Assembly (NCBI RefSeq): GCF_030253575.1
Contig: NC_080568.1
Span: forward strand, 32,205,001 to 32,269,000
From: Rhododendron vialii
Lineage: Eukaryota > Streptophyta > Magnoliopsida > Ericales > Ericaceae
Direction of reading: 5' to 3'
Length of the DNA: 64,000 bases
In this document: positions 11,193 through 21,839 of the stretch, piece by piece
Numbering within the stretch: the first letter of the stretch is position 1
Layout of the letters: each line of letters begins with the position of its first letter
Translations under genes and position numbers: made by a program
The notes under the pieces: model-generated
What the model was told of the DNA's origin: nothing
What the model saw: the letters and a program-made list of their open reading frames with translations, nothing else
The model's database searches: none

Positions 11193-11599
11193 GAGTGTTG
11201 CTACAGGGACCGATTGGGGGGACCGAATTCGGACCGACGGCCGCCGGCGGGCCGTCTCCGGCCACCGGACGGCCGATCCGAGCCGTCCAAAAATTTTAAA
11301 AAAAAAAACCGAGGGGCCCTACGCGGGAATCAACGTCATCCGAGGTGTGTAGGGTGCTTGATCGGAGCACCCCTTTTCGTGTGTATATGTATAATATATA
11401 CATATACACACGAAAAGGGGTGCTCCGATCAAGCACCCTACACACCTCGGATGACGTTGATTCCCGCGTAGGGCCCCTCGGTTTTTTTTTTTAAAATTTT
11501 TGGACGGCTCGGATCGGCCGTCCGGTGGCCGGAGACGGCCCGCCGGCGGCCGTCGGTCCGAATTCGGTCCCCCCACAATCGGTCCCTGTAGCATTTTTG
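11193..11599. mobile_element. 407-bp foldback element with 9-bp TSD (copy 1)
   Basis: Two arms of nearly 200 bp are near-perfect complements around a short TATATGTATAATATATACA loop. The direct repeat TTCTTTAAA lies at 11184-11192 and 11600-11608. The ends read GAGTGTTGCTACAGGGACC and, complemented, CAAAAATGCTACAGGGACC. Each arm has a G+C-rich outer half with GAGCCGTCCAAAAATTTT. A 9-bp TSD with very long terminal repeats fits a non-autonomous Mutator-like element; no transposase is encoded. The same family recurs at 29529-29764 and 60756-61162. Confidence 0.88.
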
Positions 11600-11659
11600 T
11601 TCTTTAAAATAATTCATATTATTAATAAAAATAATTTCCTCTGTAGATAACGTAAAGAG

Positions 11660-12116
11660 TAGGGGTGCAATCGAGCCGAGCCGAGCCGAGTTTCGGCATG
11701 TTCGGGCTCGGCTCGCCTCAAAAACAATGAGCTCGAGCTCGGCTCGAGCTCGTGACGAGCTGCAGAACTCGAGCTCGAGCTCGGCTCGATAGGTATTTTC
11801 GGAGCTCGAGCTCGGCTCGTTCAGCTCGTTTATGAAACAAATATATATAAATATATATATATAAATAAATATAAATATGTAAAAATATATATATATATAA
11901 ATATATATATAAATATATTATATAATCGAGCTCGCGAGCCAATTCGAGCCGAGTTTCGACTAGCTCGAGCTCGGCTCGTTTATGAAACGAGCTCAGGACT
12001 CGAGCTCGAGCTCGGCTCGTTTTTGTCTTGAACCGAGCCGAGCCGAGCCGTTATCGAGCCGAGCTCCGAGCCGCTCGCGAGCCGCTCGCGAGCGGCTCGG
12101 ATCGTTTGCAGCCCTA
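11660..12116. mobile_element. hAT-type non-autonomous element rich in GAGCTCGGCTCG
   Basis: The element is 457 bp with ends TAGGGGTGCAA and, complemented, TAGGGCTGCAA. A perfect 8-bp TSD, GTAAAGAG, lies at 11652-11659 and 12117-12124. The interior has many GAGCCGAG/GCTCGAG motifs in both orientations around an A+T-rich TATAAATA centre. The 8-bp TSD and TAGGG ends are hAT hallmarks. Confidence 0.88.
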
Positions 12117-12654
12117 GTAAAGAGGGACCGGACCATCCAAACGAATAGAATATGCTAGTAATAGGATAACATGGCGAGGCACGGAGGAGAATCCGTTGGT
12201 TCTAGGGCAACGATTAGTCCGTTTTAAAGCTGCTGGTATTTTGCCTCGTACGTAGCGTGCAAAGTAGTTCTGTACTAGTACAAACCTAACCTTCCTTGGG
12301 TTCAAAAACCAAAAAAAGAAAAGGGAACACGTGTCAATCGTTTAGGACTTGGCCATATTGGAGTAAAATATTAACTACTCTGCTCACCTGCTTTGTTTTT
12401 GTAACGGACCCCACGCGTTCCGATGCGAGAGTGTGTGATTGTTGCGCTCCGTGGTGGTGGTGGTGGCCTACCTCGTTCCCCGCGCCACGGACGTGACGTG
12501 TCGGTGATTTCCGGATAACGTTTCTTTCTGTCTTTTTCTTTCGTGCCAACGTTTCGGTGATGATTTTCGTTTTTTTAATGCACTCCCAATGTCGCTCGTA
12601 ACACGCCCACCCTTGGCAAGGAGTTGTTAAATGCACTCCCAATTTTATGTTAAG

Positions 12655-12865
12655 GGTTGTTAAAAAGTAGTAAGTATTTATTTGTAATTTTAAAATAATA
12701 CATTTAAAAATAATAATTTTTAATTTTTTTTGCACCATTTAAAAGATTTCATTGAAATTTATAAAACAAGATTCATATTGTACAATAAACTATTTCAATA
12801 ATTTTATTATTTTTAAGCTTGTAAATTACAAATAAATACAATACTTATTTTTTAGAAACTCTTAG
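12655..12865. mobile_element. A+T-rich foldback MITE candidate
   Basis: The arms pair through GTAAGTATTTATTTGTAATTT on the left and AGTATTGTATTTATTTGTAATTT in the right complement, around a GCACCATTTAAAAGATTTC centre. The same centre motif (CACCGTATTAAAGATC) recurs near 18380 and 29415. Borders are approximate. Confidence 0.45.
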
Positions 12866-13761
12866 CGGAACACAATTACATATTTTCACTTTTAAAAGGG
12901 TAAGTTTACAAATATATACACTTTCAAAGGTTTTGACTTTGACTCAATAAATTGAGAGATTTTTCGTTATGAGCAAACAAATTGGGATGGAGTGAATAAT
13001 ACACACATTTTAAATTGCATTTGAATTTATTTTCACACGCTTTTACATTTTTCAACATTAATGTCAGCCATGTAACCTGTTTTTGACATTTTCCTTTTGA
13101 CATATAATGACTTCAACTCATACCCGTATTTTGAAGTTTTACTTATTTGGAAGTTATTTTTAAGAACTCGTTCATCGTGTTTTCGAAAGTCAATTTTCTT
13201 TCTAGGAAGGAGTTCATCTCCATTTATTGAGAGAGTATATCTACATGTGAATATTCAAAATTAAATACCCATTTTAGATCGAGTGAGATTAAAGGAGTAT
13301 ACTGAGGTTTAACTGGGGTGTATGTAAATAGGTTGGGGTTCTGAATCTGACGGTAGGAACAAACACACGTGCGTACGTAATACTTTTTTGAGTTGAGTTG
13401 AAATGTTTCCCGCAGTCGGCACTTTATAGATTTTTCTTTGGCTAAATTACATTTTCGATCCTTACAGCTAGTTTGGCTGCAGTATAAGGGAGGGGATATA
13501 GGGAGAAGCCGGATATCTATATGAGAGGTGAAAATAGCCTTGTAAATTTCGAGCAGAAATTTAAGTATCCTTTGGTTCGAGTAAACTAAATTTTGTAGAT
13601 ATTTGAGTCAAGGAATGGAGTTGAATTTAAGGCTTGTTCCTCAAATTTTGAGTTTGACCGGAGAAAGGGGATAAGGGCTGGAAATGCTTTGATATGTCTC
13701 CCTACATGTCTAGCACATTCATTAATTCTAGATAAGTTTGAGCAAAGTGAACGTGATTGTG

Positions 13762-13975
13762 GGGGTCGGATCTAGTCCAGTTAGTTCGGACCAGTTTGGT
13801 CCATTGTTTGCATCTGAGCCGTCCAAAAGTGTTTTGGACGGCTTAGATTTGTTCGGATTTATTTTTATTACAAAACGCCTAGAATAAATTTGAGCCGTCC
13901 AAAACACTTTTTGGCGACTCGGATGAAATCAAATGGACCAAACTGGTCCGAACTAACTAGACTGGATCCTTCCCC
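13762..13975. mobile_element. 214-bp MITE with 9-bp TSD
   Basis: Terminal inverted repeats of about 45 bp: GGGGTCGGATCTAGTCCAGT on the left, complement GGGGAAGGATCCAGTCTAGT on the right. An exact TSD, GTGATTGTG, lies at 13753-13761 and 13976-13984. Internally, GAGCCGTCCAAAAGTG faces CTTTTTGG..GGCTC-like inverted copies. The 9-bp TSD suggests a Mutator-like MITE, and the GAGCCGTCCAAAA core is shared with the 407-bp foldback family. Confidence 0.85.
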
Positions 13976-14467
13976 GTGATTGTGTTGAAAAAAATGAAAG
14001 AATTGTTCAAATATTTTGATGAGCTTAAATATGTGCAAAATTTGTTTCATGGTTGAATGAGAATTGCAAAAGCCAAATTTATTTAAGGGAGAAAGCTCGC
14101 CGTAACTAAACACATGGAAGAGGTAGGGACTGTGACTCAGGATTCGTGGGCTCTCAGCCTGTGATCCGAGGTTTGTGATCTGGTCTGGGTTAGTTTGGAT
14201 TGGATATGGGCGCCCAAAATCCTCAAATAACAAACTAACTGGGTCTTGGTTGGGCTTATGCAGTTGGGCTTAATTTTTATTATTGGGCTTGCACTTGAAT
14301 TTGGCCCAAACTTGTTACAAGAGAATTATTAAGCTGAGAACTCAATCATCTCAAACAGCTTCAAATAGACAAATACTGGTTCCTTCAACAGCTCACTTAT
14401 TTGCAACCATTTTTTTGGAGCCTACGCGCACTTCAAGGAAAAATACACCTAAATCGTGTATTGTGCA

Positions 14468-15026
14468 TAGGGCTGCAAATGAACCGAGCTGCTCGCGAGT
14501 GGCTTGCAGTTCGGCTCGTTAGTGGCTCATTCAAGTTCGGTTCGGAAGTTAAACGAACAAACTTGAGACGATTTTTTCAGCTTGTTTTGTAAACGAGCCG
14601 AGCTCGAGCTAGGATAAGCTCGGCTCGAGTCGGCTCGCGAGCCGGGGTATATACACTTAAGTTTAGGATTTTTATTATTATTTCATAATTTGTTCTTTTC
14701 GTTTTCAGTTTCCAGTCAACCAAAAGAGGCGAGAGCACACGCACAACAGTACACCCCCGCCTCCATAGGAAAATGAAAGATATATACCTTCACAATCAAA
14801 ATTTTTTGGTTGTATTAGGCCTATGCGAGGATATATATACATTTTTTGTTGGTCTGTTGAGGCTCGTGAACAAGCTTGAGCTCGAGTCAAGCCAAGACCC
14901 GCTCGGCTCGAGCTCGACTCGTTAAGTTTTCACTGAGCTCGAGCTCGAGCTTGTGGTCGTTAAAAACTTAATAAACAAGCTTGAACACAGTAAAGCTCGG
15001 CTCGGTTCGGCTCGTTTGTAGCCCTT
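14468..15026. mobile_element. hAT-type GAGCTCG-rich element, second copy
   Basis: The ends TAGGGCTGCAAATG and complement AAGGGCTACAAACG enclose many GAGCCGAGCTCG motifs, as in 11660-12116. The flanks TATTGTGCA and TATTTTGTGCA look like a decayed TSD. The middle (about 14650-14860) is unrelated sequence, so the copy is longer than its relatives. Confidence 0.7.
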
Positions 15027-15271
15027 TATTTTGTGCAACCGTTTGTATATTGGGAGACGGACGCCGAGAATAAGCTCTAAAGTCCCAGTGAGGCGACGAA
15101 TCTGTTTTAAGAAAACTGCCTGAAACACGGGACTCAGTTTGATACACGGGACTCAGTTTGATTTTTCTAATTCTGTTTGTTTGTATTCCAATTCATAATT
15201 ATAGTGTTTCCAATATCAATTTTTCAGAAAATCAAATTTCTCTTAAAATTTCCCCTATGCCCTTTGAAGTT

Positions 15272-15412
15272 GGGAAAATGACGGCCAAGGACGTGTTTGA
15301 TAATTAATACCCTCCAAGGACATTTTCAGCATTAACAAATATTCTTAAATGTTCTTAGCATGTCCTTGACGGGTATTAATTATCAAAACACGTCCTGGGC
15401 CGTCATTTTCCC
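15272..15412. mobile_element. 141-bp Mutator-like MITE
   Basis: Inverted repeats begin GGGAAAATGACGGCC at both ends and extend about 55 bp, including GGACGTGTTTGATAATTAAT. The flanks TTTGAAGTT (15263-15271) and TTTGAAAGT (15413-15421) form a 9-bp TSD with two mismatches. Confidence 0.75.
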
Positions 15413-15825
15413 TTTGAAAGTTTGACCTATATTCCCCGATACAAAGGAAGGTAGGCCATCTCCTCATTGGAACCAGACAAGGAACATATCAAATTGGATT
15501 AGGCTTGTCTGCAGTCATATGTGGACCGCAGAAGAGCGGTTGGAAAGTTGTGAACCGTCGGATGGTGTTTTTAATGGTCAAAATTTTTAAAAAACTTTCC
15601 TAGGGAAAAGTTTAACTTTTCTCTGAAAAAGTTTTATAAAATTTGAACCTTTGGATACAAAGATAAACGACTGAGATTAGACTGCATGGACTCTCTGCAG
15701 TTGGACGGCAGAGAATCCGCCTCCTCTCAATTCCCATACCAACTCCACTAGACAAATTGTTTGGAACATATTCTTTGGTCAAGAACTAGACAAATTGTTT
15801 TTATACCAACAACTAATATGACAAC

Positions 15826-16465
15826 TAGGGCTGTTACTCGAAACCGAAAAATCGATCGAAACCGGAAAAACCGGACCGGACCGAATTTTTTAAACCGGTT
15901 GAATAATTTCGATCCGGTTCCGGTTTATAAAATTTTATAAACCGGAAAAATAATTTCGATCCGGTTTATGTGTTTTAAAAACCGGTTGAAACCGGAACCG
16001 GTTATATATATGTATATACATATATATATATATATAAACATAGGGGAGGAGTTGAATTATGGGTTTTTGGTTGATATTTTGTGATGTATATTGGTCTAAT
16101 AAATATATTTATTCGATAAAAACTATTTTTATGGGCTTAATTATGTTTTTATGGATTTTTTTTTTATGTATTGGGCTCAAAATTGATCCTTTTTTGTTGG
16201 GCCCAAAAAAAAAGGTTGAATTATAAATTTTTGGTTGATATTTTATGAGTTGAATTGTAAATTTTTTGATGTGTTGAGCAAAAAATATGGCCCATGAATG
16301 AAAACCGGATAAACCGGATAAACCGGACCGAAACCGGTTGAGCCGGTCGAAACCGAACCGGTTTTATCTCAACCGGTTCCGGTTTCTAAAAATCTCAAAC
16401 CGGATATCCGGTTTCGACCGAAAAATACACTCAAACCGGTCGAAACCGGACCGGTATCACCCCTA
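15826..16465. mobile_element. 640-bp hAT-type element rich in AACCGGTT
   Basis: The ends TAGGGCTGTTA and complement TAGGGGTGATA carry an exact 8-bp TSD, ATGACAAC, at 15818-15825 and 16466-16473. The subterminal regions are packed with GAAACCGG/CCGGTTT motifs in both orientations. The centre is A+T rich and non-coding. It is structurally like the GAGCTCG-type copies but has a different subterminal motif. Confidence 0.9.
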
Positions 16466-17264
16466 ATGACAACTTTACCTCCTCTTCTCTCTCACGTCTA
16501 GAATTAAGTCACATAATCCTTGGGCAAGTGTGAGCGGGAGTGCAAGCGAGCGTGAAAGCGTTTTTAAATCACATCTCAAATTACTAAAACTTGCAAGAGC
16601 GAGAATTAAGAGCGAAAGCATAAGACATTTTAAAAGGTTAAGTTATGGAGTATGGACAGAGAGTGCGGAAGCGTTAAGCTAAAGAGATAGTATAAGAGAT
16701 TTTATTCACTTTTCTTCCGTTCTGAGTTCTATATTACTCGTGCCTTAAAAATATTTGATTACTTTCTCTTATTGCTGGGGAAGAAAAAGGATAGGGAAAT
16801 CAGAATTTAGGACCGGAACACTTGAATCTGAGAAATTCGATACATTTATTTTCCAATTATATGACTTATTTATGATTACTTTTACCGAAATTAGTACTTA
16901 AATGCTCAAAATTTACTACTCCATGTTTAATTGTATTTGTCGGTTTACGATTTAACGTTGAACACGAAGATTTTCTCGGCAAAGTAATTGAATAATTGTT
17001 CAACTTATTTGATGTCTAATGGAGTAGAATTTACGTCCCTTATCTAACCCTAAATGTGAAGATTTTTTATCAAGAAAAAAAGAAAGTTGTAATGTGAAGA
17101 GAAATTTGAAATTTTTCTTCCTTTTTCAGGTGAGAAAGCGAACAGAGAGGAAAAATGAATTCCCTCTCAAAATTTGCACATAAGAACATTAATTTCAACC
17201 AGAAAGGGAACATTGATTTCCACTTGACCGGGCTTTGCTATTTTCTTGATCCTTCCCCGGATTT

Positions 17265-17476
17265 TTTTTTTTATTATCAAAAGGGTGAGAGGGGGCGACC
17301 AGCATAGCAACTCCTTCCTGGGCGTGACCATAGGGACTTCCGACCTACGGATTCGAATCAAAGCCTATTAATGGCACCACTGGGTACATGCACACATGTG
17401 CCTCCCGAGGCTCGAACCTACGCAGTTGTTAAAGAGAGGTGGTGACTCCCACCAGCTGGGCTATCACCTTGATAGT
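17265..17476 (-). mobile_element. tRNA-derived SINE
   Basis: Read on the minus strand, the element starts CTATCAAGGTGATAGCCCAG. It carries an A-box-like TAGCCCAGCTGGTGGGAG and a B-box-like GGTTCGAGCC, and ends in an A-rich tail (the poly(T) at 17262-17272 on the plus strand). The flanks repeat TCCTTCCCCGGATTT exactly (17250-17264 and 17477-17491), a 15-bp TSD as expected from LINE-driven insertion. It is non-coding. A 3' fragment of the same family lies at about 59607-59690. Confidence 0.88.
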
Positions 17477-18244
17477 TCCTTCCCCGGATTTCGATTGAGC
17501 TTACGTAGTGGTTTGGAAATTTCTACGTAAAAGCATATGCATTGCAGCAGCCAGAAAATACTACTCCACGAGCAAAGATTTGACTGTGATGCTAAAAGGC
17601 TAATTGCGTGAAACATGCGCAGTTGTTGTTGCTTGAATTGCTAGGAGGCTCAAGGCTCCCATTGCCCCGAAGCGTGGGCCAACAACAAGCAATTGCGCCA
17701 TTTTTACCGTCCAAAAGCACTGTTTTGTACAGTTTGGATGGTTACACTATTTATTACCGTTAATAGTATTCCATTACCGGTCATAAATCTTGAGCCATTG
17801 ATTGTCGAAACAGACGGTGTGATGAGAATAATGCAATTGTAAGGCACAACAGCCCCCCATTGCCCGTTGGAGAGCCCGAATACCCCAAATCAAGATAGGT
17901 ATTAAAATGGATATTAGTCTCTAAAAAAAGGAATAAAATTAAGTTTATCTTCAACTTAGGTAATGTTATATCGATTTTTGAAAATTTCGCATGAATAATT
18001 GACTATATGCAAGCTGTATTTCTAGTTAAAACAAGCACACACTATGGGAGGAGAAATACTATATATAATCCTTCTGACTCACGAGGATGTATTTTTGTCG
18101 ACAAAAATTTCTCTAACTATTTCTCTCTCTGTTAAGTTTTCCCCTCTCGAGCATGTGGAATGTATTTAAACAATACTGAGACACACGACTAATTCTCAAT
18201 TCGCCTAAGCCATTACTATTCATCTCCGTTCGTTGTTGACTTTA

Positions 18245-18511
18245 GGCTCTGTTCCTCTAAGGTTTTTAATTTGTACTCCATCTGTTTTCTCTCTCTCTCT
18301 CTCTCACTCTCTTTCTTACCATTTTTCAAATAAAAAAATTAACTACTTTCATGTATAATTTTTTGAATTTTTTCGTACCGTATTAAAGATCACAATTAGT
18401 ACTTTAATTTGGTGCGAAAAAATTCAAAAAATTATACACGAAAGTAGTTGATTTTTTTATTTGAAAAATTACACGACTTTTCGTGGTGGACTCTCAATAT
18501 GGAACAGAGGA
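18245..18511. mobile_element. A+T-rich foldback MITE
   Basis: The outer ends CTCTGTTCC (18247) and GGAACAGAG (18501) are complementary. Inside them, a ~55-bp arm through AAATTAACTACTTTCATGTA pairs with 18420-18469. A short CT tract lies at 18288-18304. Confidence 0.6.
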
Positions 18512-18549
18512 AATAAATATCTATGTCACCTTTAATTTTGAAAGGATTA

Positions 18550-19405
18550 GGTGAAATTACACGGACACCCCCTCATCTATCAGGTTTGGACACGGACACC
18601 CCCTAACATTTAAAAACGCCCATACATACCCCCTCATCTACTGAAAAGGAAAAAAAACCTCAACGCTGTTAACGGAATGAATGAAATGTCAAATATACCC
18701 TTGGTGAAATTACACAAACACTCATCTATTTGGTTTGGACACGGACACTCCCTAATCTTTAAAAACTCCCATACACACCCCCTCATCTATTGAAAAGGAA
18801 AAAAAACCCTCAATGCCGTTAACGGAATGAACGAAATGTCAAATATACCATTTGTTATGAAATGGAGCAACAAGCATACGCCACGCTTCACTCGATCAGA
18901 AAATTCTCTCCACCTTACTCGATCATGGCGCCTTTGTCTCTCTTCCTCTCCCTCTTCAACTTGCATTATAGATCATGGCTAACCCTATATTGTGAAGAAA
19001 CTAAGTTTCGAAGAACATCGGATCGTGTACATTGTAGAAAAGCTGTAGATCGTGGCAAACCCTACTTTGGAAGGTATGTTGTAGATGTATTTGTTCATAT
19101 TATATGATATATGAATACATTAGGGTTTTTGTTTGGGAATATTAGGGTTTTTTGAAAGGTGTTGTACAGTGGTGACTTCGATAATCTTTAAAAATTGGGA
19201 CTTTTGTTGTTTTGTATTTGCTTGTCATCCATTTTGTATTTGAAGTTCTTAAGGAAGCTTTTTCTCCACAACGGTAGTAGGAATCAACCCAGTTTTGGGT
19301 TTGGTTGGAGTTATAACTCTAACTGCAGCTATTAGATTTGTTGTTGGTGTGGCTATGATGGCTACTATAGCTATTGTTGCCACTTGCCACCTTCCATGGC
19401 TGCCG

Positions 19406-19445
<40 letters not shown>

Positions 19446-19694
19446 TCTCTGATATAAAGTGAGAATGATGAATGAGGTATAAAAGACAACTGGGTATATG
19501 TTGCCGTTAAAGGGCATTTTTGTCTAAAATTTGGCAAAAGTATTGACATGGGCCTTGCAACAAACGGTACTCAAACGGAAGGGTGCTTCTTGGGTAACGG
19601 TAGAAGATGAGGGGGTGTGTATGAGCGTTTCTAAAGGTTAGAGAGTGCCCGTGTCTAAACCTAATAGATGAGGGGATGTTCGTGTAATTTTACC
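18550..19694. mobile_element. Pack-MULE-like element with duplicated left terminus
   Basis: The ends are GGTGAAATTACACGGACACC and complement GGTAAAATTACACGAACATC, followed by about 130 bp of matching terminal sequence (CCCCTCATCTA, CATACACACCCCCTCATC). The left terminus is present twice in tandem (from 18550 and from 18713). The flanks AAAGGATTA and AAAAAATTA are a 9-bp TSD with two mismatches. The interior, 18850-19400, has a different composition, with an ATG-initiated 81-codon frame and a (GA)n tract, and may be captured host sequence. Confidence 0.7.
19408..19441. repeat. (GA)n microsatellite
   Basis: About 17 GA units inside the Pack-MULE-like element. Confidence 0.9.
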
Positions 19695-19981
19695 AAAAAA
19701 TTATTTTAAAATTAAGTACTTATTTTCTTTAACGGAAGGGGCCTTAACAAAAAAACATGAGCTTTGAGTTTCAAGTTTGTGAGGGGAAGTTTCCGGGGAA
19801 AAAAAAAAGTTTGTGAGGGGAAGTTGCCCATCAGAAAAAAGGTTGGAGAAGTATAAAACTCCTTTTTTTTTTGTTAAGTGAAAACTCCTGGAATATATGT
19901 CATGTTTCGTGTTCTAAAAAAAAAACCTTCCCCAAACACATGTAACACATGGAGTAATTTTTTTTCAAGAGATAAATTCTA

Positions 19982-20911
19982 TCCGGCTCTGCCGTAAAGA
20001 GGACCTTTGCAGCAGGGCAAAGAAACTCCAAAATGAAGCTTTATGAGCATGGAACAGACACTTTTTCCCTCAACTTATATATTAAAAAATATGATTAAAA
20101 AATTAGTCTTTTAATTTTTAATTCATTTGTATTAGTGCGAAAATCTTATTTATATGATTATTTTATTTTAAAGGATCATAGTTAATTTTTGGTCTTTAAA
20201 GCACTCATATGAGAGCTCTAAAGTATCTGCTATTCATTTAGCTGTGTTTGGTTTGTGTTTTGAAAAGTTTTTTGAAAAATAGTAGGGGTAATAAGTGGAG
20301 AGAGATAGAGAGAGAAATGTTAGAAGTAGAGGGAATCTAGGAGGAATTTTTTGAAAAATTCTTTTCAAATAGCAAAGAGAAGAGCTCTTATACAAGAGTT
20401 ATAAAGTTAAAAATTAATTATAATCCTTTAAGATAAAATGATTAGAAAAATAAGATCTTTGTATCGGTTCAAATATATTGAAAATCAAAAAATTTAATTT
20501 TTTAGACATTTATATATTTAAAAATATAATTAAAAAAATTAAGTACTCCAATTATAAACCTGTTTGAACCAATACGAAAATTTTATTTTTTTTTATCATT
20601 TTATGCTAAATGATCATAATTAATTTTTAACTTTAAGGCTTTCATATGAGAGCCCTAAGAAAGCTTTAGAACTAAATGAATAGTTTGAGAGCCATAAAGC
20701 AAAAAATTAACTATGACCCTTAGGATAAAATGATCATATAAATAAGATTTTCTCACTGGTTTAAACGGATTGAAAATTGGAAAACATAATTTTTTAATCA
20801 TATTTTTTAATATATAAGTTGTGTGGAAAAGTGACTGTTTCATGCTCAAAACGGCGGCGTTTTTGGGTTTTTTTGCCCGGCTGCAAAGGATCTCTTTACG
20901 GCAAAGCCGGA
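19982..20911. repeat. 930-bp long palindrome abutting the lectin-kinase leader
   Basis: The left end TCCGGCTCTGCCGTAAAGAG and the right complement TCCGGCTTTGCCGTAAAGAG match. Pairing continues through CATGGAACAGACACTTTTTC and AACTTATATATTAAAAAATA for about 240 bp. Inside, the block around CTTATTTATATGAT..ATCATAGTTAATTTTT occurs four times in alternating orientation. A TTTGGTT-type MITE sits in the centre (20241-20383). No clean TSD was found. It is non-coding. Confidence 0.75.
20241..20383. mobile_element. MITE with GTGTTTGGTTTG ends, nested
   Basis: Closely similar to 39002-39143: both contain TTTTTTGAAAAATAGTAGGG, GTGGAGAGAG and AATTTTTTGAAAAATTC. It is inserted in the centre of the 930-bp palindrome. 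Confidence 0.65.
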
Positions 20912-20974
20912 AAGAAGTTTCTCTCTTTTTGGATTCAATTGTTTATAGTTTGTTACTTTCAGTGCTATTCTGGG

Positions 20975-21015
<41 letters not shown>

Positions 21016-21839
21016 GTTTCTACCCTCCTGTTTTATCAATCCTCCAACATCAGTCTACCTGAAGTCCACCTCTCTCCACTCTCTCTCTCTCTCTTTCTCC
21101 GAGGAGAGAAAGTGGTGGCGTATAGCAAAAGAGAAGAAATCCATCCGATTCACTCTCTTTCTTTCTTTCTATATCTGAGGAAACAGCCGAGAACCCATCT
21201 CTGGATTGTGCACACCCACTTCTTTCTGGATCAATTTCAACCAAAGGAGGTCTGTCAAATCTGTTTAGTCTTTTTTTTTAAGTGTCCTCAATTGCCCTTC
21301 ATCTCTTCAAACTGCAAACCCACCTGTCTTTTCGTCAATTTCCGGCAGCAAAACTATTCATTCATAAACCCATCAAATTCACCGGTAGGATTTCTCTCCT
21401 GGCATTTTGTTAGCTACAAGTGATAGTCTTTTCTTGAATTATCTTCAATTGCTGTGCTGTTTTTCTTCAAATTTTACAACTCTCAGCTAGGTCTTCATCA
21501 ATGTAATTTCTCTTGAAATAATCATTGCTTCCCTTCCACAACTAATTGCCCAAATGAGGAGAACTTTGTGTGTGGGTACTTCCCCCTTTTTGTTTGTAGT
21601 ACAGGTGATAGTCCTTTCTTGAATTTCTTTGCATTAATGTGCTGTTTTTCTTCTTCAATTCTGACTACTTTTTGTTAGGTCTAGTCATGCGACTTTGTAT
21701 TTGGATATATTTAAGTTCTTTCCCTTTCTTTTTTAGGCCCCCTTTTCGTTTTGTTTTCTGAACTGAATTTTGGGTTCAATTTCTTGGTTAGAGGCAATGT
21801 GGGGTATCATTTAGGCCATTCCAGTCTGGGGATGCAACC
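20912..21839 (+). promoter_or_regulatory. Promoter and 5' leader region of the lectin receptor kinase
   Basis: CT-rich sequence with pyrimidine tracts and no convincing ORF of its own. Candidate splice motifs (GAGGTCTGTC at about 21246, acceptor-like TTTTTAGG at about 21733) raise the possibility of a leader intron, which cannot be confirmed by eye. A short ORF beginning at 21751 overlaps the start codon in another frame and might act as an upstream ORF. Confidence 0.35.
20977..21012. repeat. (TC)n microsatellite in the presumed lectin-kinase leader
   Basis: About 18 TC units, with further short CT runs at 21063-21095. The position, about 830 bp before the ATG, suggests leader or proximal promoter. 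Confidence 0.9.

Noticed and set aside
15480-15735. Possible MITE with CTGCAG ends
   Set aside because: The ends share only about ten bases and no TSD is seen. A similar stretch at 56455-56560 hints at a repeat, but borders cannot be set.
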